Shown in pieces: positions 49,999 to 62,199 of a DNA stretch of 64,000 nt. Each line of letters starts with the position of its first letter. Position 1 is the first letter of the stretch. Location of the stretch: assembly GCF_030445035.2 (NCBI RefSeq), contig NC_080677.1, forward strand, positions 106,203,513 to 106,267,512, in the 5' to 3' direction. Below the pieces are notes generated by a model. It did not search any database. It had not been told where the DNA came from and was given only the letters and a program-made list of their open reading frames with translations. The position numbers were made by a program, and so were the translations under genes. The stretch is from Dasypus novemcinctus. Lineage: Eukaryota > Chordata > Mammalia > Cingulata > Dasypodidae.

Positions 49999-50991
49999 TT
50001 CAAACAGGATAGAGTCTTTGGCTGCTTTTCTGGACTGCTAGTTTATGACCACATGGAACTCTCTTCTATTCATTCTTTCTCATCTTTGTGAATTCTGATC
50101 TGGAGACTAGAAAGGTATAACTATCAATCACGCTGTCAGTGAAGAGAAGTTATTTGTTCTCTTTCCACTTTGCACCCTGGGTTGGTAGAACCAAGTCTTG
50201 TAGAAAAGCAGCAACACTATTCCCTGAATAACTGGTTAAAGCTGAAGTTCTGGGATCCTCCTGAGCATTGTACCACCAGCACCTCCTATAGGGAACTTCT
50301 CCTGAGAAATGTCCTTTTTGGAAGCTGGGAGTGTGAGGGAGGTGACAGCCTGTGAGTGCCCAAGCACTTCTGGGCTGCATTGTTGGGAAAAAAACCCACC
50401 TCTACCACCTACTTCCTAACCAATCACAATTCCTTTCTTTGAGCACTTACTACGCTCCCATTACGTTCTGACCCCTTTTCTATCTCTTGCATTTCTAGCC
50501 TTAGAAAATTTTTACACCAATATGAGGTGGAGGCTGAAAACCCTTAAGATAAATAATGCATGGGAGCGTTTTTTTTTTAATTGGAGGGGAGTGTGTTTAA
50601 TTATAATTTATTTTTAGATTGAAGGAATATGGAAGAGAAGAAAGGGGAAGGGAAATGAGTGAATAATGGAATCTGTAGCTATAGACATTAGGGTAGCTGA
50701 AAAGAATTTCCCATCTGTCTGTCATGGACAGGAAGAAAAAATTGATCTCATATCTTTAGAGAAGAGCAGGCTGAAAATCCAACTTCTTTGGAACCCCATG
50801 GGTAGTAACCTCTGAGAAGAGAATTTATCCTAATCCTTCTAGGGGAACTAAAAAACCAAGATGGGAAGATCTACAGTTACAAGTAAAATACACTAACATC
50901 CTCATGTTTGCTCCCAAAGTTGGGAATCCAGGGTCCAAAAAAGATATTCCTCTTAATTACCTTGTCTTGGCCACAAGAATAGGATGGATGG

Positions 50992-51430
50992 GAAACGGAC
51001 TTTGGCCCAGCGGTTAGGGCGTCCGTCTACCATATGGGAGGTCCGCGGTTCAAACCCCGGGCCTCCTTGACCCGTGTGGAGCTGGCCATGCGCAGCGCTG
51101 ATGCGCGCAAGGAGTGCCCTGCCACGCAAGGGTGTCCCCCGCGTGGGGGAGCCCCACGCGCAAGGAGTGCGCCCGTGAGGAAAGCCGCCCAGCGTGAAAA
51201 GAAAGTGCAGCCTGCCCAGGAATGGCGCCGCCCACACTTCCTGTGCCGCTGACGACAACAGAAGCGGACAAAGAAACAAAAAGCAGACAAAGAAACAAGA
51301 CAACAGAAGCGGACAAAGAAACAAAAAGCAGACAAAGAAACAAGACGCAACAAATAGACACCAAGAACAGACAACCAGGGGAGGGGGGGACATTAAATAA
51401 ATAAATAAATCTTTAAAAAAAAAAAAAAAA
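50992..51430 (+). mobile_element. Full-length DAS SINE with internal tandem expansion
   Basis: It is flanked by AGAATAGGATGGA (left) and AGAACAGGATGGA (right). Near its 3' end the stretch gacaaagaaacaaaaagcag is repeated at about 51267-51340, so this copy is longer than its sister at 49636. It is young by its intact CpG-rich body. Confidence 0.9.
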
Positions 51431-51769
51431 AGAACAGGATGGAAGTGGGAAAGTTTAATTTTGTCTGACTATCACAATGAAAAGGGTGGCAAGCCTAGAA
51501 CTTGGTTTGGAGGAGAGGGCTGAACTGGGAATAACCAAATGAATGGGTAATATAGGATGTTCTGTAGAGATTCAGTCCCAGTTTGGATTTGGCTGCTTGA
51601 AGAATACAATTTTAATCTTCAAGGCCTTATGATTTTGATTTTATCATTTGGTTTGCAGTTTAGAACTCATACGTTCTGGTAGTTAGAGGATATTCCAGAT
51701 CCAGATATTCACTTACCCTTCTACTTCATTTTTTATAAGGATGGGGTATAAATAGCAACATTTCCAAAA

Positions 51770-52310
51770 GAAGACTTGAGGGAAGACAAGATGACATCAT
51801 CACAGTACCTCCTGGAATTGCTCATATTAATGTGAAAGATAAGGCAAACAGGATCCTAGAAGAAAATATAGGAAAAAATATCTTTATGATCAAATGACTG
51901 ATAAATGCTCCAATGACTGATAAATGCTCAACCTCATTGGAAATCAGGGAAATTAAAATCATAATAAACCTCTTGTGTTTATTGTTTTTTAATGTTTTTT
52001 AATGTAACATTCCTTGTGATCTATTAACTTTAATTTAAAATTTTTTTTAACAAATCATGAGATACTCCTACCCACCCAACAGAATGACTAAAATTAAAAA
52101 CGTTGACTAACAAACGTTGATGGCAATGTGGACCAACTAGAATTATCATGTAATGCTGGTGGGAATCTAAATAAGTACAACCACTTTGGGAAAAGTTTGG
52201 CATAATCTACCCAAATTAAAGATATTCATAACCCATGACATCTATATATATATTCCCAACAGAAATGAATGCACGTGAAGGTTTATTTGTAATACCTAAA
52301 AAGCAGATGC
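51770..52310 (+). mobile_element. Ancient L1 ORF2/3' fragment carrying a tail insertion
   Basis: Sense L1 text (gctcaacctcattggaaatc, gagatactcctacccaccca, aatgctggtgggaatctaaa) is interrupted at about 51965-52050 by a plus-oriented piece, tttttaatgtaacattccttgtgatct in part, of the L1-like tail family. Edges are approximate. Confidence 0.65.
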
Positions 52311-52311
52311 A

Positions 52312-52751
52312 GGTCTGTCCTAGACACTACTGCTGTGTAACAGAACATTCCAACCTTAATGGCATAAAACAATAACCATTTTACTATGCTTATAGATTCT
52401 GTGGGTTAGGTTATGGAAAAGGCATAGAGGGAAAGCCTTGTCTCAGCTCCACAATGTCTGGGGCCTTTGCTAGTAAGACTCAAAGGCTGTGACTTGATGG
52501 GGAGGGGATGGAATCAGTTGAAAGCTTGTTCACTCATACTTCTGGCAGTTGATGCTGGCTGTTGAGTGGGAACTTAGCTGGGGCTTTTAACTCAGAAGGC
52601 ATGTTGCCTTTCCATGTGGTGGCTTGGGCTTCCTCACAGCATGGTGGCTGGGTTCCAAGTTCAAGGATCCCAAGAGAACCAGAGAGAAGTACATGGCATT
52701 TTTATGACCCAACCTTGGAAAATACAATCTGCCATAAAACCAAATGTACAG
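52312..52751 (-). mobile_element. MLT1-like LTR remnant
   Basis: The order ctactgctgtgtaacagaac, ggcataaaacaataaccatt, gattctgtgggttagg and cacagcatggtggctgggtt resembles the reversed MLT1 LTR shared by placental mammals. It is cut on the right where the L1 begins. It is an old, degenerate fossil. Confidence 0.5.
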
Positions 52752-53446
52752 AAAGCAGCAAGAAGGCAGCAGAGTAAGGAGCTCCAGGCGTTAGCTCATC
52801 ATATAGAGCAGTTAGTAATCACGCAGAGCTATCTAAAGCACCTGTTTGGAGGACCCAGGAGACCAGAAGAGCATCCTGCAACATCTTTAAGAGAATTGAA
52901 GAAGGAGACTGCCTAACTGCAGAGAAGATTCATGAGTAGAGCACTATACGCTGCGGAGGCTGGTGCCCATTCTCTGCTGGTGGCAAAGTTGCCTTGAGAT
53001 CTGTTCCTTGGCTGGAATTGGAAGGTCCATTTTCCAAAACAGGGTAGGAAGAGACAGTTGGGTACCAACTTCAGCTACTGATTAGTAAATTCAGCTGGCT
53101 AATGTATAATCCTAAGAATAGTTAAAATTCTGACCTGAACCTGTTCAAATCAGAACAGTGTTGGTAGCCATCATTTTAACTCCATCCCTGACATGAGGGG
53201 AAGTGCAGCAGACTGGAAATCACAGTACTGGCAGAGACCGGCTTGTTTCCATCCAGATCGGATTGAAGCTGTAGCCTAAGTTCCAGCCCCACTGCTGACA
53301 GGGAGGAAGCTGGGGGACCTGCACCAGCCTCCCTGGGAACTACAGGCCACACCATACTCTGACCGTGCAAGCTGCCTTTGGAACTATTCTGTGGCTAGAG
53401 TTGGAAGCTCCATTTCCCCAAAAACAGGGGAGGAAGAGACAGTTGT

Positions 53447-54035
53447 TATATTAGTCAGCCAAAGGGGTGCTGATACAAAATACTAGAAATTGGTTGGTTT
53501 TCATAAAGGGTATTTATTTGGGGTGGAGCTTACAGATACCAGGCCATAAAACATAAGTTACTTCTCTCACCAAAGTCTATTTTCACATGTTGGAGCAAGA
53601 TGGCTGCCGATGTCTGTGAGGGTCCCAGGCTTCCTGGGTTCCTCTGGGCTCAGCGCCTCTGTTTTCTCCACAAGGTCAGCTGTAAACTATGAGGCTCTCT
53701 AGGCTTTGCCTCTCTCCACAAGGTCAGCTGTAGACTGTCAGGCAAACAGCTCTGTCTCTCTCTCTGGGACTCCAGCTTCAGCATAAGACTCCAACATTGA
53801 AACTCCAACATTAAAAACTCTCAACTCTGCCCTTTGCCATGCCTTTTATCTGTGAGTCTCCACCCAGCAAAGGGTGGGGAATCAACGCCCTACTGGCACA
53901 AGAGGTTTACATAATTACTTAATGAAGTAAACCTATGAATCCAATATAATCTAATATGCCCAGAGGAAAAGATCAGTTTACAAACATAATCCAATATTAC
54001 TTTTTGGAATTCATCAATAATATCATACTGCTACA
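53447..54035 (-). mobile_element. Solo LTR, MaLR-like family A (589 bp), inside the L1 5' region
   Basis: It is flanked by GTTGT (53442-53446) and GTTGG (54036-54040). The neighbouring duplicated L1 unit at about 52985-53375 shows the same site without the LTR (gagacagttggg), which confirms the edges. It is solo, with no internal coding region. Confidence 0.75.
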
Positions 54036-54299
54036 GTTGGCTGCTGACTTAAGCTACTAATTGGTAATTTCAGCTGGCTAGAGCATAACCCAAAGAACAG
54101 CTAAAGTATGAACCTGTCCAAGTCAGAAAGAGGCTGGTAGCCACCATTTTGACTCTACCCCCAGTGTGAGGGGAAGCTGGACTGATTGAAAATCACAGTG
54201 CCCTTAGGGACTGGCTTCTTTCCACCCAGATCAGATTGCAGCCCTTGTCTAGGCTTCTGTCTCACCTATGGCAGGGAGGAAGCTGGTGGGAACTACGCC

Positions 54300-55390
54300 A
54301 GCCTCTCCAGGTAACTGCAAGTATTTTGGGCCAACACAGACTGAATATACAGACACCTGGGGCTCCATCCCCATACCCCAATAAGATATGAAAGGAGCTG
54401 TGTTTCCTCACCTTCTCTGGGCAACTGCAGGCACTTTCAGACCACACAAACTGGTTTGTTGTGTGCCTTCAATTCCATCCCCATCCCTCCAACCTTACAG
54501 GTTAGGAGAGGGCTGGGGTTTCTTCAGCCTGTCTGGGAAACTGCAGGTGTTTCAGTCCACACAGACTGGATACTCGGGTACCTTTAGCTCCATCCATACC
54601 CCCCAATAGAATAAGAGGGAAGCTGTGTTTCCTCAGTCTCCTAGGTAACTGCTGTTCTTTCAGCCAACACAGACTGAATAGTCGGATACCTATAGCTCCA
54701 TCCCTGCCCCCAAGTAAGGTAGAAGGGAAACTGTTTTCTCAGCCTTTCTGGACAATGGAAGGCACTTTTGGCCTGCACAGCCTGGATTGATGAGTACCTA
54801 CAGATCCAACCCCAAACGCTAATAGGATAGGAGGGGGCTGGTGTTTCCTCAGCCTCTCCAGGCAATGGTGGGTACTTTCGGCCTACAGACACTGAACAGT
54901 TGGGCATTGTTCGTTCTGTTTCTACTGCCTCAATGGCAGAAGGGACAGTACTCCCTCAGCCTCTCAGGGCAACTGCAGGCGCATTCCACCCATATGAATT
55001 ACATTGTTGGGTAGTCCAGACAGTCCCTGGCCAGAGTGGGGGGCACGATGTCTGTTTATTCAGGCAACTGCAGTCATTTCAGACCCTCATGGCATAGACT
55101 GCTGCCCACACTTGCAACTCCATATTCCTACTCTAGGCAGGGGAGCAAAGGGCATGAAGCTTCATAAGTCTCTCTGGGCAACTACAGACAGTCTTGTCCT
55201 GCATGACTTAGATTATTACACATGGCCGTGGCTCTGTTCCTACCCCTGACAAAGGAGAAAGGTAGAAGAAGCTTCATTGGTCCCTGGAGCAATGTGGGCA
55301 GTTTCAGCCTCCACAGCTTACAGCACCAACTACATTCTTGGCTCCTACTATACAACTAACAAGGGAGAAAGGACAAGAAAGCCCTAAACT
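54300..55390 (+). repeat. About ten diverged tandem monomers of about 108 bp (L1 5' region)
   Basis: Units start near 54302, 54412, 54528, 54639, 54745, 54853, 54960, 55066, 55170 and 55281. Each has a cctcagcctctctgggcaac-like start, a caggcactttcagcc-like middle, tagctccatccc and a ggagggaagctg-like end. Spacing is 104-116 bp and divergence rises towards the ORF1 side. Tandem monomers in an L1 promoter region are known in mouse; here they are unrelated in sequence as far as I can judge. Confidence 0.75.
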
Positions 55391-55805
55391 AGGGAAACAG
55401 ACTTTGGCCCAGTGGTTAGGGTGTCCGTCTACCACAAGGGAGGTCTGTGGTTCAAACCCTGGGCTTCCTGGACCCATGTGGAGCTGGTGATGCAGTGCTG
55501 ATGCGCGCAAGGAGTGCCCTGCCACGAAGGGGTGTCCCCGCATAGGGGAGCCCCACGCGCAAGGAGTGCGCCCCGTAAGGAGAGCCACCCAGCCCGAAAG
55601 AAAGTGCAGCCTGCCTAAGAATGGCGCCACCCACACAGAGAGCTGACACAACAAGATGACGCAACAAAAAGAAACACAGATTCCCGTGTCGCTGACAACA
55701 ACAGAAGCAGACAAAGAAGATGCAGCAAATAGACACAGAGAACAGACAACCAGGGTGGGGGGGAAGGGAGAGAAATAAATAAATAAATAAATAAATCTTT
55801 AAAAA
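55391..55805 (+). mobile_element. Full-length DAS SINE between L1 5' region and ORF1
   Basis: The head gggaaacagactttggccca, the box B part gtggttcaaaccctgggctt, the GC body and a tail aataaataaataaataaat are present. Confidence 0.85.
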
Positions 55806-57547
55806 AATACATCTAGTAAGCCAGATGCCAAGACACCAACAAAAAATTACAATTGATACCAAGAAACAGGGAGATATGACCCTATCAAAGGAAAAAGATA
55901 AGCCTCCAGATGACATAAAGGAGTTGAGACAACTAATCATAGATGTTCAAACATCCGTAATAAATTCAATGAGATGGCTAAAGATATTAAGGATATTAAG
56001 AAGATATTGGGTGAGCACAAAGAAGAATTTGAAAGCATACATAGAAAAATAGCAGATTTTATGGGGATGAAAGGCACAGTAAATGTAATGAAAAATACAC
56101 TGGAGGCATATAACAGCAGATCTGAGGAGGCAGAAGAAAGCATTGGTGACCTCGAAGGCATGGCCTCTGAAAGCAAACATACAAAAGAACAGATGAAGAA
56201 AAGAATGGAAAAAACTGAACAAGTTCTCAGGGACCTGAATGACAGCAAAATACAGACAAACATACCTGTCATGGGTGTCCCAGAAGGAGAAGAGAAAGAA
56301 GAAGGGGCAGAAATAATGGTAAAAAATTTCCTGACCCTACTGGAGGACATAGATATCCATGTCCAAGAAGCACAACAAACTCCCATCTGAATAAATCTGA
56401 ATAGACCAATTCTGAGACACAGACTAAACAAAACATCAAATGCCAAAGACAAAGAGAAATTTGAGAGTAGCAAGAGAAAAGCAACGCATAACATAAAAGG
56501 GATGCTCAATAAGATTAAGTGCTGATTTCTCATCAGAAACCATGGAGACAAGAAGCAATGGTGTGATATATTTAAAATACTGCAAGAGGAAAACTGCCAG
56601 CCAAGAATCTTACATCCAGCAAGATTTCTTTTTAAAAAATGAGGGCAAGTTTAGAATATTCACAGATAAACAGAAACAGAGAGTTTATAGCAAAGAAACT
56701 GGCTTTGCAGGGAAAACTAAAGAATGTGCTACAGACTGAAAAGAAAAGACAGGCAAGCAAGGCTTGGAAGAGAGTCTAGAAATGAAAATTATATTAGTAA
56801 AAATAACTAAAAGTGTCAAAAGAGTGGTGAAAATAAAATGACAGATAAAACCCAAAGGTCAAAATGGGTGAAATAAAAACTGCCCTTAAAATAATAACAT
56901 TGAATCCTAATGGATTAAATTCCCCAGTCAAAAGCAGACTGATGGAATGGATAAAAAAAATATGAGCTACCTATATGCTATTTACACCTATTTACAAGAG
57001 ACTCACCTTAGACCCAAGGATATCAATAGGCTGAAAGTGAAAGTCTGAAAAAAAAAAAGATATTCCACGCATACAGTATCCAAAAACAGCCAGAGTAATA
57101 GTCTTTAAAAGACACTAGAAATGTGCAGTCTGAGGAGGAAGTCAGGAAAAAATTTACAATAGTGACTGAAAGAATCAAATATTTAGGAATAAACTTAACC
57201 AAGGTTGTAAAGCACTTGTCTTCAGAAAACTACACTGCATTGTTAAAAGAAAATAAAAAAGACCTAAATAATTGGAAGAACAGTCCATGCTCATGGATTG
57301 AAAGACTAAATACAATTAAAATGTCAATTCTACCCAAACTGATATACAGATTCCATGCAATCCTGATAAAAATTCCACCAGCATTTTTTAAACAAATGGA
57401 AAAAAAATTATCAAATTTATTTGTAAGGGTGAGGGGTTCTGAATAGCCAGAATCATCTTAAAAAGGAAAAGCAAAGTTGGTATACTCTCACTTTCAGACT
57501 TTAAATCATATTCCCTAACTACAGTGGTAAAAGCAACATGGTATTTT

Positions 57548-57946
57548 TAAAAAGATTTTTTAAAATTAATTTCTCTCCCCTCCCCCCCCACAGTTGTCTG
57601 TTCTCTGTGTCCATTAACTGTGTGTTCTTTTGTGATCGCTTCTATCCTTATCAGCAGCACCAGGAATCTGCGCTTCTTTTTGTTGCGTCAGCTCTCTGTG
57701 TGTGCAGTGCCATTCTTGGGCAGGCTGCACTTCCTTTCGCGCTGGGCAGCTCTCCTTACGGGACACACTCCTTGCATGTGGGGCTCCCCTATGCGGGGGA
57801 CACCCCTGAGTGGCATGGCACTCTTGTGCGCATCAGCTCTACGCATGGGCCAGCTCCACACGGTCAAGGAGGCCTGGGGTTTGAACCGCAGACCTCCCAT
57901 GTAGTAGGCGGATGTCCTCTCCATTGGGCCGAGTCCACTTCCCACA
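57548..57946 (-). mobile_element. DAS SINE inside the L1 ORF2 remnant
   Basis: This is a reversed full-length element. GCAACATGGTATTT before it (about 57534) and ACAACATGGTTTT after it (about 57943) form the target duplication within the ORF2 text. Confidence 0.85.
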
Positions 57947-58870
57947 ACATGGTTTTGACGTAAAGATAGACACAAAGAACCGGCTTGATGGTTCAGAAAC
58001 AGATCTCAAATCTATGGTCAAGTGATTTTTGACAAGCTTGACAAGCCATGCACCTTGGGCATTCAGTCTATTTAACAAATGGTGCTGGGAGAACTGGATA
58101 TTCACAGACAAAAGAAAGAAAGAGGACCCTTATCTCATATCTTATACGAAAGTTAACTCAAAATGGATCAAAGACCTAAATATAAAAGCAAGAACCATAA
58201 AACTCCTAGAAGAAAATGTAGGAAAATATCTTCAAGCCTTGGTGGTAGGTGGTGGATTCTTCAAGGAGTTAAGAGGAGGGCTGAGAAGTACTACTGATGC
58301 TTAATGTATCTAGAAGTTTTAATTAACTTGACAATAAAAGTGTGGAAATGGATATAGTTAATGGTAATACATTACAGTGAGTAGCAGCTGGTTTATAAAT
58401 AGAAAAGTGACTGGAAAGGGTAGTCTGGGGATATAATGTCAATTGAAAGAAAGCTAATCTAGGGACCAAATAACAGTAAACCCAGAGGTGGATGAGAACT
58501 GTGGTTGATGATACACATACAAGTGTGTCCTTCTGTGAGCTAGATCAGATGTATGTCACTATTGCAGGGTGGTGGGAAGGTAGAGAAGCATGGGAAAAAT
58601 ACATTTGGTGCGACCTATGGATTGTGGTTAACAGCAATACTATAATATTTATGTATCTATGCCAAAGATGGACTGTGTTGATAATGGGGAAGTATGGAAA
58701 AAATGTGCCACTTTTTGGTGGTAAAAGTCTGATGATATTATCTGATAATCTGTAACAAATGTTCCACCACAGTCTGATATGTTGGTGAAGTGATGTTGTA
58801 TGGGAATTCTACACATAGAATGATTGTTTTGTAAGATCAGAACTTCTGTGAAACTATATTTAAAAAATAA

Positions 58871-60125
58871 TAAAAGGATGGGTTGGGGGAAAATACACCA
58901 AATATAAGATACAGACTATAGTTATTAGTAAGATTTTTATGATATTCTTTCACAATTTGTAACAAAAGTCTCATAACAATGTAAGGTATTGGTAGTGGGG
59001 TGATGTATGGGACCCTTGTATGATGTTATATATTTTTTTGTAAGTTTACCACCTTTACTATACAGTTACTGTTTATGTACACTCACGTATGAATAATATT
59101 CTTCAATAAAAATTTTTAAAAAGTTTTTTAAAAAATGTACATCTACAGTGGAATAGATAGATTGTGGTATACTCATTTAACGGAATACTCTACTACAATG
59201 AAAATGAACCAACTATAGCACATGATAATACATTGATGACCTCACAAACGTAATGTTGAGAAAAAAAGCCATATGAAGGAATACATAATGCTTAATTCCA
59301 ATTTCATAAAGTTTTTTAAAAAGTAAACTATAGTATTTCAAGATGCATGCTGCCTTTGTTTGCCAAGCAATTATGACAAATAGCATGCAATGGATTGGCT
59401 TAAATAACAGGAATTTATTGTTTTATGGTTTCAAAGGTTATAAATTCAAAATCAAGGAGTTGGTAAGAACATGCTTTCTCCCCAAAGTCTGTACCGCTCC
59501 AGTGCTGGCTTGCCACAGTCCTTGGGGTTCCTGGGCTTGCACCTCTGTCTCCTGCCCCATGGTGATCTCTTGCTTCTTGTGTCTGCTCTTCTGGTTTCCA
59601 CTAATTTCTGGCTTTTGCTGCCCTCTGGCATTCTTGACTGTGTTCAAATTTCTTCTGCTTGTAAAAAAAACTCCAGTAATATGGATTAAGGCCCACCCTG
59701 ATCCAGGTGGGCCACACCTACATAGGATCTTAGGAGATCCTATGCACAATGAGAGTACACACCTTATTTGATAACACATCGTCAAAGAGTACTATCTATA
59801 AATGAGTTCACACTTACAAGAATGAAGATGAAGAACCTGTCTTTGTTGGGGTACAGTATTCAGTCTACCACACATGCTACGATGGTAAAACTATAAAGGA
59901 AAGCAAGGAAATGAAACCATACAAGTCAGAATGGTTACCTTTTGGGGGGAATAGCTAGAGCAGCATGTAGGAAGGGGATTTCTTTGGGTACTGGTAATGC
60001 CCATTTCTTGACTTAGGAGGTTAATTACATTGATAATTATATTTACATTTGTGATAAATCATTAAGTTGTATATTTTATTTTGAGCACTTTTATGTGTCT
60101 TATATTTCACAATGAAAAGTTTAAA
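58871..60125 (+). mobile_element. Further L1 3' pieces around a solo LTR
   Basis: 58881-59120 repeats the 3' UTR theme (cacaatttgtaacaaaagtc, gggtgatgtatgggaccctt, ttcaataaaaatttttaaa). 59130-59345 and 59878-60125 form an old sense L1M 3' UTR (tgtggtatactcatttaacg, tttgtgataaatcattaag, cacaatgaaaagttt) split by the LTR. Confidence 0.6.
59351..59872 (-). mobile_element. Solo LTR, MaLR-like family B relative (522 bp)
   Basis: It begins TGCCTTTGTTTGCC and ends CTACCACA, with an exact 5-bp duplication CATGC at 59346-59350 and 59873-59877. Internal text (gcaatggattggcttaaata, gaatttattgttttatggtt, aaggcccaccctgatccagg) is related to the copies at 16.3 and 62.7 kb. No internal region is attached. 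Confidence 0.75.
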
Positions 60126-60377
60126 AAATGAGTGTTCTAGCATTGAGAACTAGTTTACTTGAAAAAGAATTCTTTATGAACTCTAGACATCACCCAGAAA
60201 ATTAACTGAGCATTAAACTGTTTCATCTCTACAAATTCTGTTGGGTTATTTATTATTTTTTAGATGATCACATTATTGTATTTAGGTAAATGTCCTTATT
60301 TTTTTTTGGAAATGCCTGCTTAAAGTATTTAGGGGTGAAGTATTATGTTCATAATTTATTTTATTTTATATTATTTT

Positions 60378-60878
60378 TTAAAAGATTTATTTTTATTTAT
60401 TTCTCTCCACCACCCCTTCCCCCCATTGTCTGCTTTCTGTGTCCATTACTGTGTGTTCTTCTGTGTCTGCTTGTATTCTCATTAGGCGGCTCTGGGAACC
60501 AATCCTGGGACCTTCCAGTGTGGCAGAGAGGTGATTACTCTCTTGTGCCACCTCATCTCCCTGTTCTGCCATGTCTTCTTATTTCCCTCTTCTGTGTCTT
60601 TTGTTGTGTCATCTTGCTGCACCAGCTCTCCATGTCATTCAGCACTCCTGTGTGGGGTGACTTTATCACGTGGGGCAGCATTCCCACGCAGGGAGGCACT
60701 CCTGTGTGGGGCATCATTCCCACATGGGCCAGCACTCCACATGAGCCAGCTCATCAGGTTCGCCAGCTCACTGCATGGGCCAGCTTGCCCTCACCAGGAG
60801 GCCCTGGGCATTGAACCCTTGACCTCCTATATGGTAGACAGGAGCCCAGTTGGTTGAGCCACATCCCTTTCCCTCATA
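60378..60878 (-). mobile_element. DAS-related SINE, long variant
   Basis: The reversed head (ggttgagccacatccctttcc near 60852-60872) and reversed B box (attgaacccttgacctcct) are followed by an unusual body with repeated cactcctgtgtggggtgac / cattcccacatgggccagc modules. The overall length is about 500 bp, longer than the standard form. Confidence 0.75.
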
Positions 60879-60902
60879 ATTCATTTTTAAAAGTTTTAGC
60901 AA

Positions 60903-61135
60903 AGGGGAGCAGATGTGGCTTAAGCAGTTGAGCACCTGCTTCCCATAGGGTGGTCCCGTGTCCAATCCCTGGTGCCTTCTAAAAACAAAACAAAACAAAA
61001 AACAAAGAGCAAACAAATAAAAAATAAAAAAACAAAAAACAACTCAGGGGAGCCAATGTGACCAGCTTCCCACGTATGAGGTCCCAGATTCAATCCCCAA
61101 CCCTGCTACCACCAAAACAAAAAACAGAAAAACTT
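60903..61135 (+). mobile_element. Two short DAS-type SINEs
   Basis: The first has ggggagcagatgtggcttaa and gcagttgagcacctgcttcc followed by A/C-rich repeats. The second has ggggagccaatgtgaccagc and aggtcccagattcaatcccc. Confidence 0.75.
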
Positions 61136-62199
61136 TAGCAAAATTACATTAATAAATGCACACATATTACGTATTTAAATGAAATAGGCAAAATATTAAC
61201 AATGATTGCATTTCGGCAGGGGGTATATGAGTGTTCATTGTACTATTCTTTCTACTTTTCAATATATTTGAAAATGTTAGTAATAAAAAGTTTTTAAAAG
61301 ACCTATACTAACCATTTATAATAATGTAACAGACAGTAGACCATCTGGAAGAGACTAATTCATTACCACTTAGCTGGGGTGGGGGGCACTTCTCTCTTCC
61401 TACAACTAACCTTATTGTACTCCTTCATGATGGTCTGCCCCAACTCACTTCAACTGTTGGATTATTTTTAATGTATACATGTATTCTAACCTAGAAGTAG
61501 TCAATACACATAACTATATTTCTGTCCTAGATTTTTATGTTGCACTATAAAGATAGTTTATATATATGTAATTTTGAATAGCTATCTAGTATTACACTGT
61601 TTTCAAACCATAATTTTATCAGCTATTTTAATATCTATGGGATTTTTAATATCTATGGGATTTTGATCTTCATCATCATCATGATTTTAAGTGAACTTAT
61701 TAAGAACTCCCTACATCTCAGTCACTCTAAGTAGAACTTTTTGTTTTATCTCATTTACTATCACAACAATCCACTGAGATAGGCATTTTAAAGAGGAGGA
61801 AATAGAGACTTAAAGAGGTTAATAACATTCAAGTTTCACTAAGAATTTATATCTTGACAGTGCCCTTATACCATAATACTTCTTTTGAACTTCTCTCACC
61901 CTCCCTCCCACCCTTTCCTGACATTTAAAAAAATGTTGGGAGGTGTCCCAAGGTGGAATTGTCAGGCCAAAAAACATGAGTAACTTTTGAAGGCTCTTAT
62001 ATATATTCCAGATTATTCTGCATGTACCCTGAACCAATTTACAAGGATATCAGGAAGTTTTCTGTGAAGGGTTAGGGTCAGGTAAAGTTTAGGGAATTCA
62101 ATTTTAAGGCTTCTATTTACATATTCCCTCATGAAGATGGTGTGTGTTGCTAAATTCCTGAATAGTATCTTCTGCATTTGACTCCATTAGTATCCTTGA
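61136..62199. other. Mostly unique AT-rich sequence with an old MIR
   Basis: A reversed MIR/L2-like piece lies at about 61720-61830 (acaacaatccactgagatag, ttaaagaggaggaaatagag). The rest shows no exon or clear repeat. Confidence 0.45.

Larger units (their letters stand above)
52752..58870 (+). mobile_element. Xenarthran L1 with a very long 5' region and deleted ORF2
   Basis: The 5' end reads gaaggcagcagagtaaggag, like other mammalian L1 starts. The 5' region (52752-55390) contains a roughly 380-bp duplicated unit and then about ten monomers of about 108 bp. ORF1 lies at about 55820-56760 and includes the coiled coil (KDIKDIKKILGEHKEEFESI) and the RNA-binding part. A short endonuclease piece is at about 56880-57050. 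ORF2 then jumps to its late part at 57120 ([17 protein letters not shown]), so most of the endonuclease-RT region is missing. The C-terminal part continues after a SINE to about 58300, followed by a 3' UTR. It cannot encode an active ORF2. Confidence 0.75.

Noticed and set aside
54300-55390. CRISPR-like regular spacing of repeats
   Set aside because: Units of about 108 bp repeat as a whole without unique spacers, in a mammalian L1 5' region.
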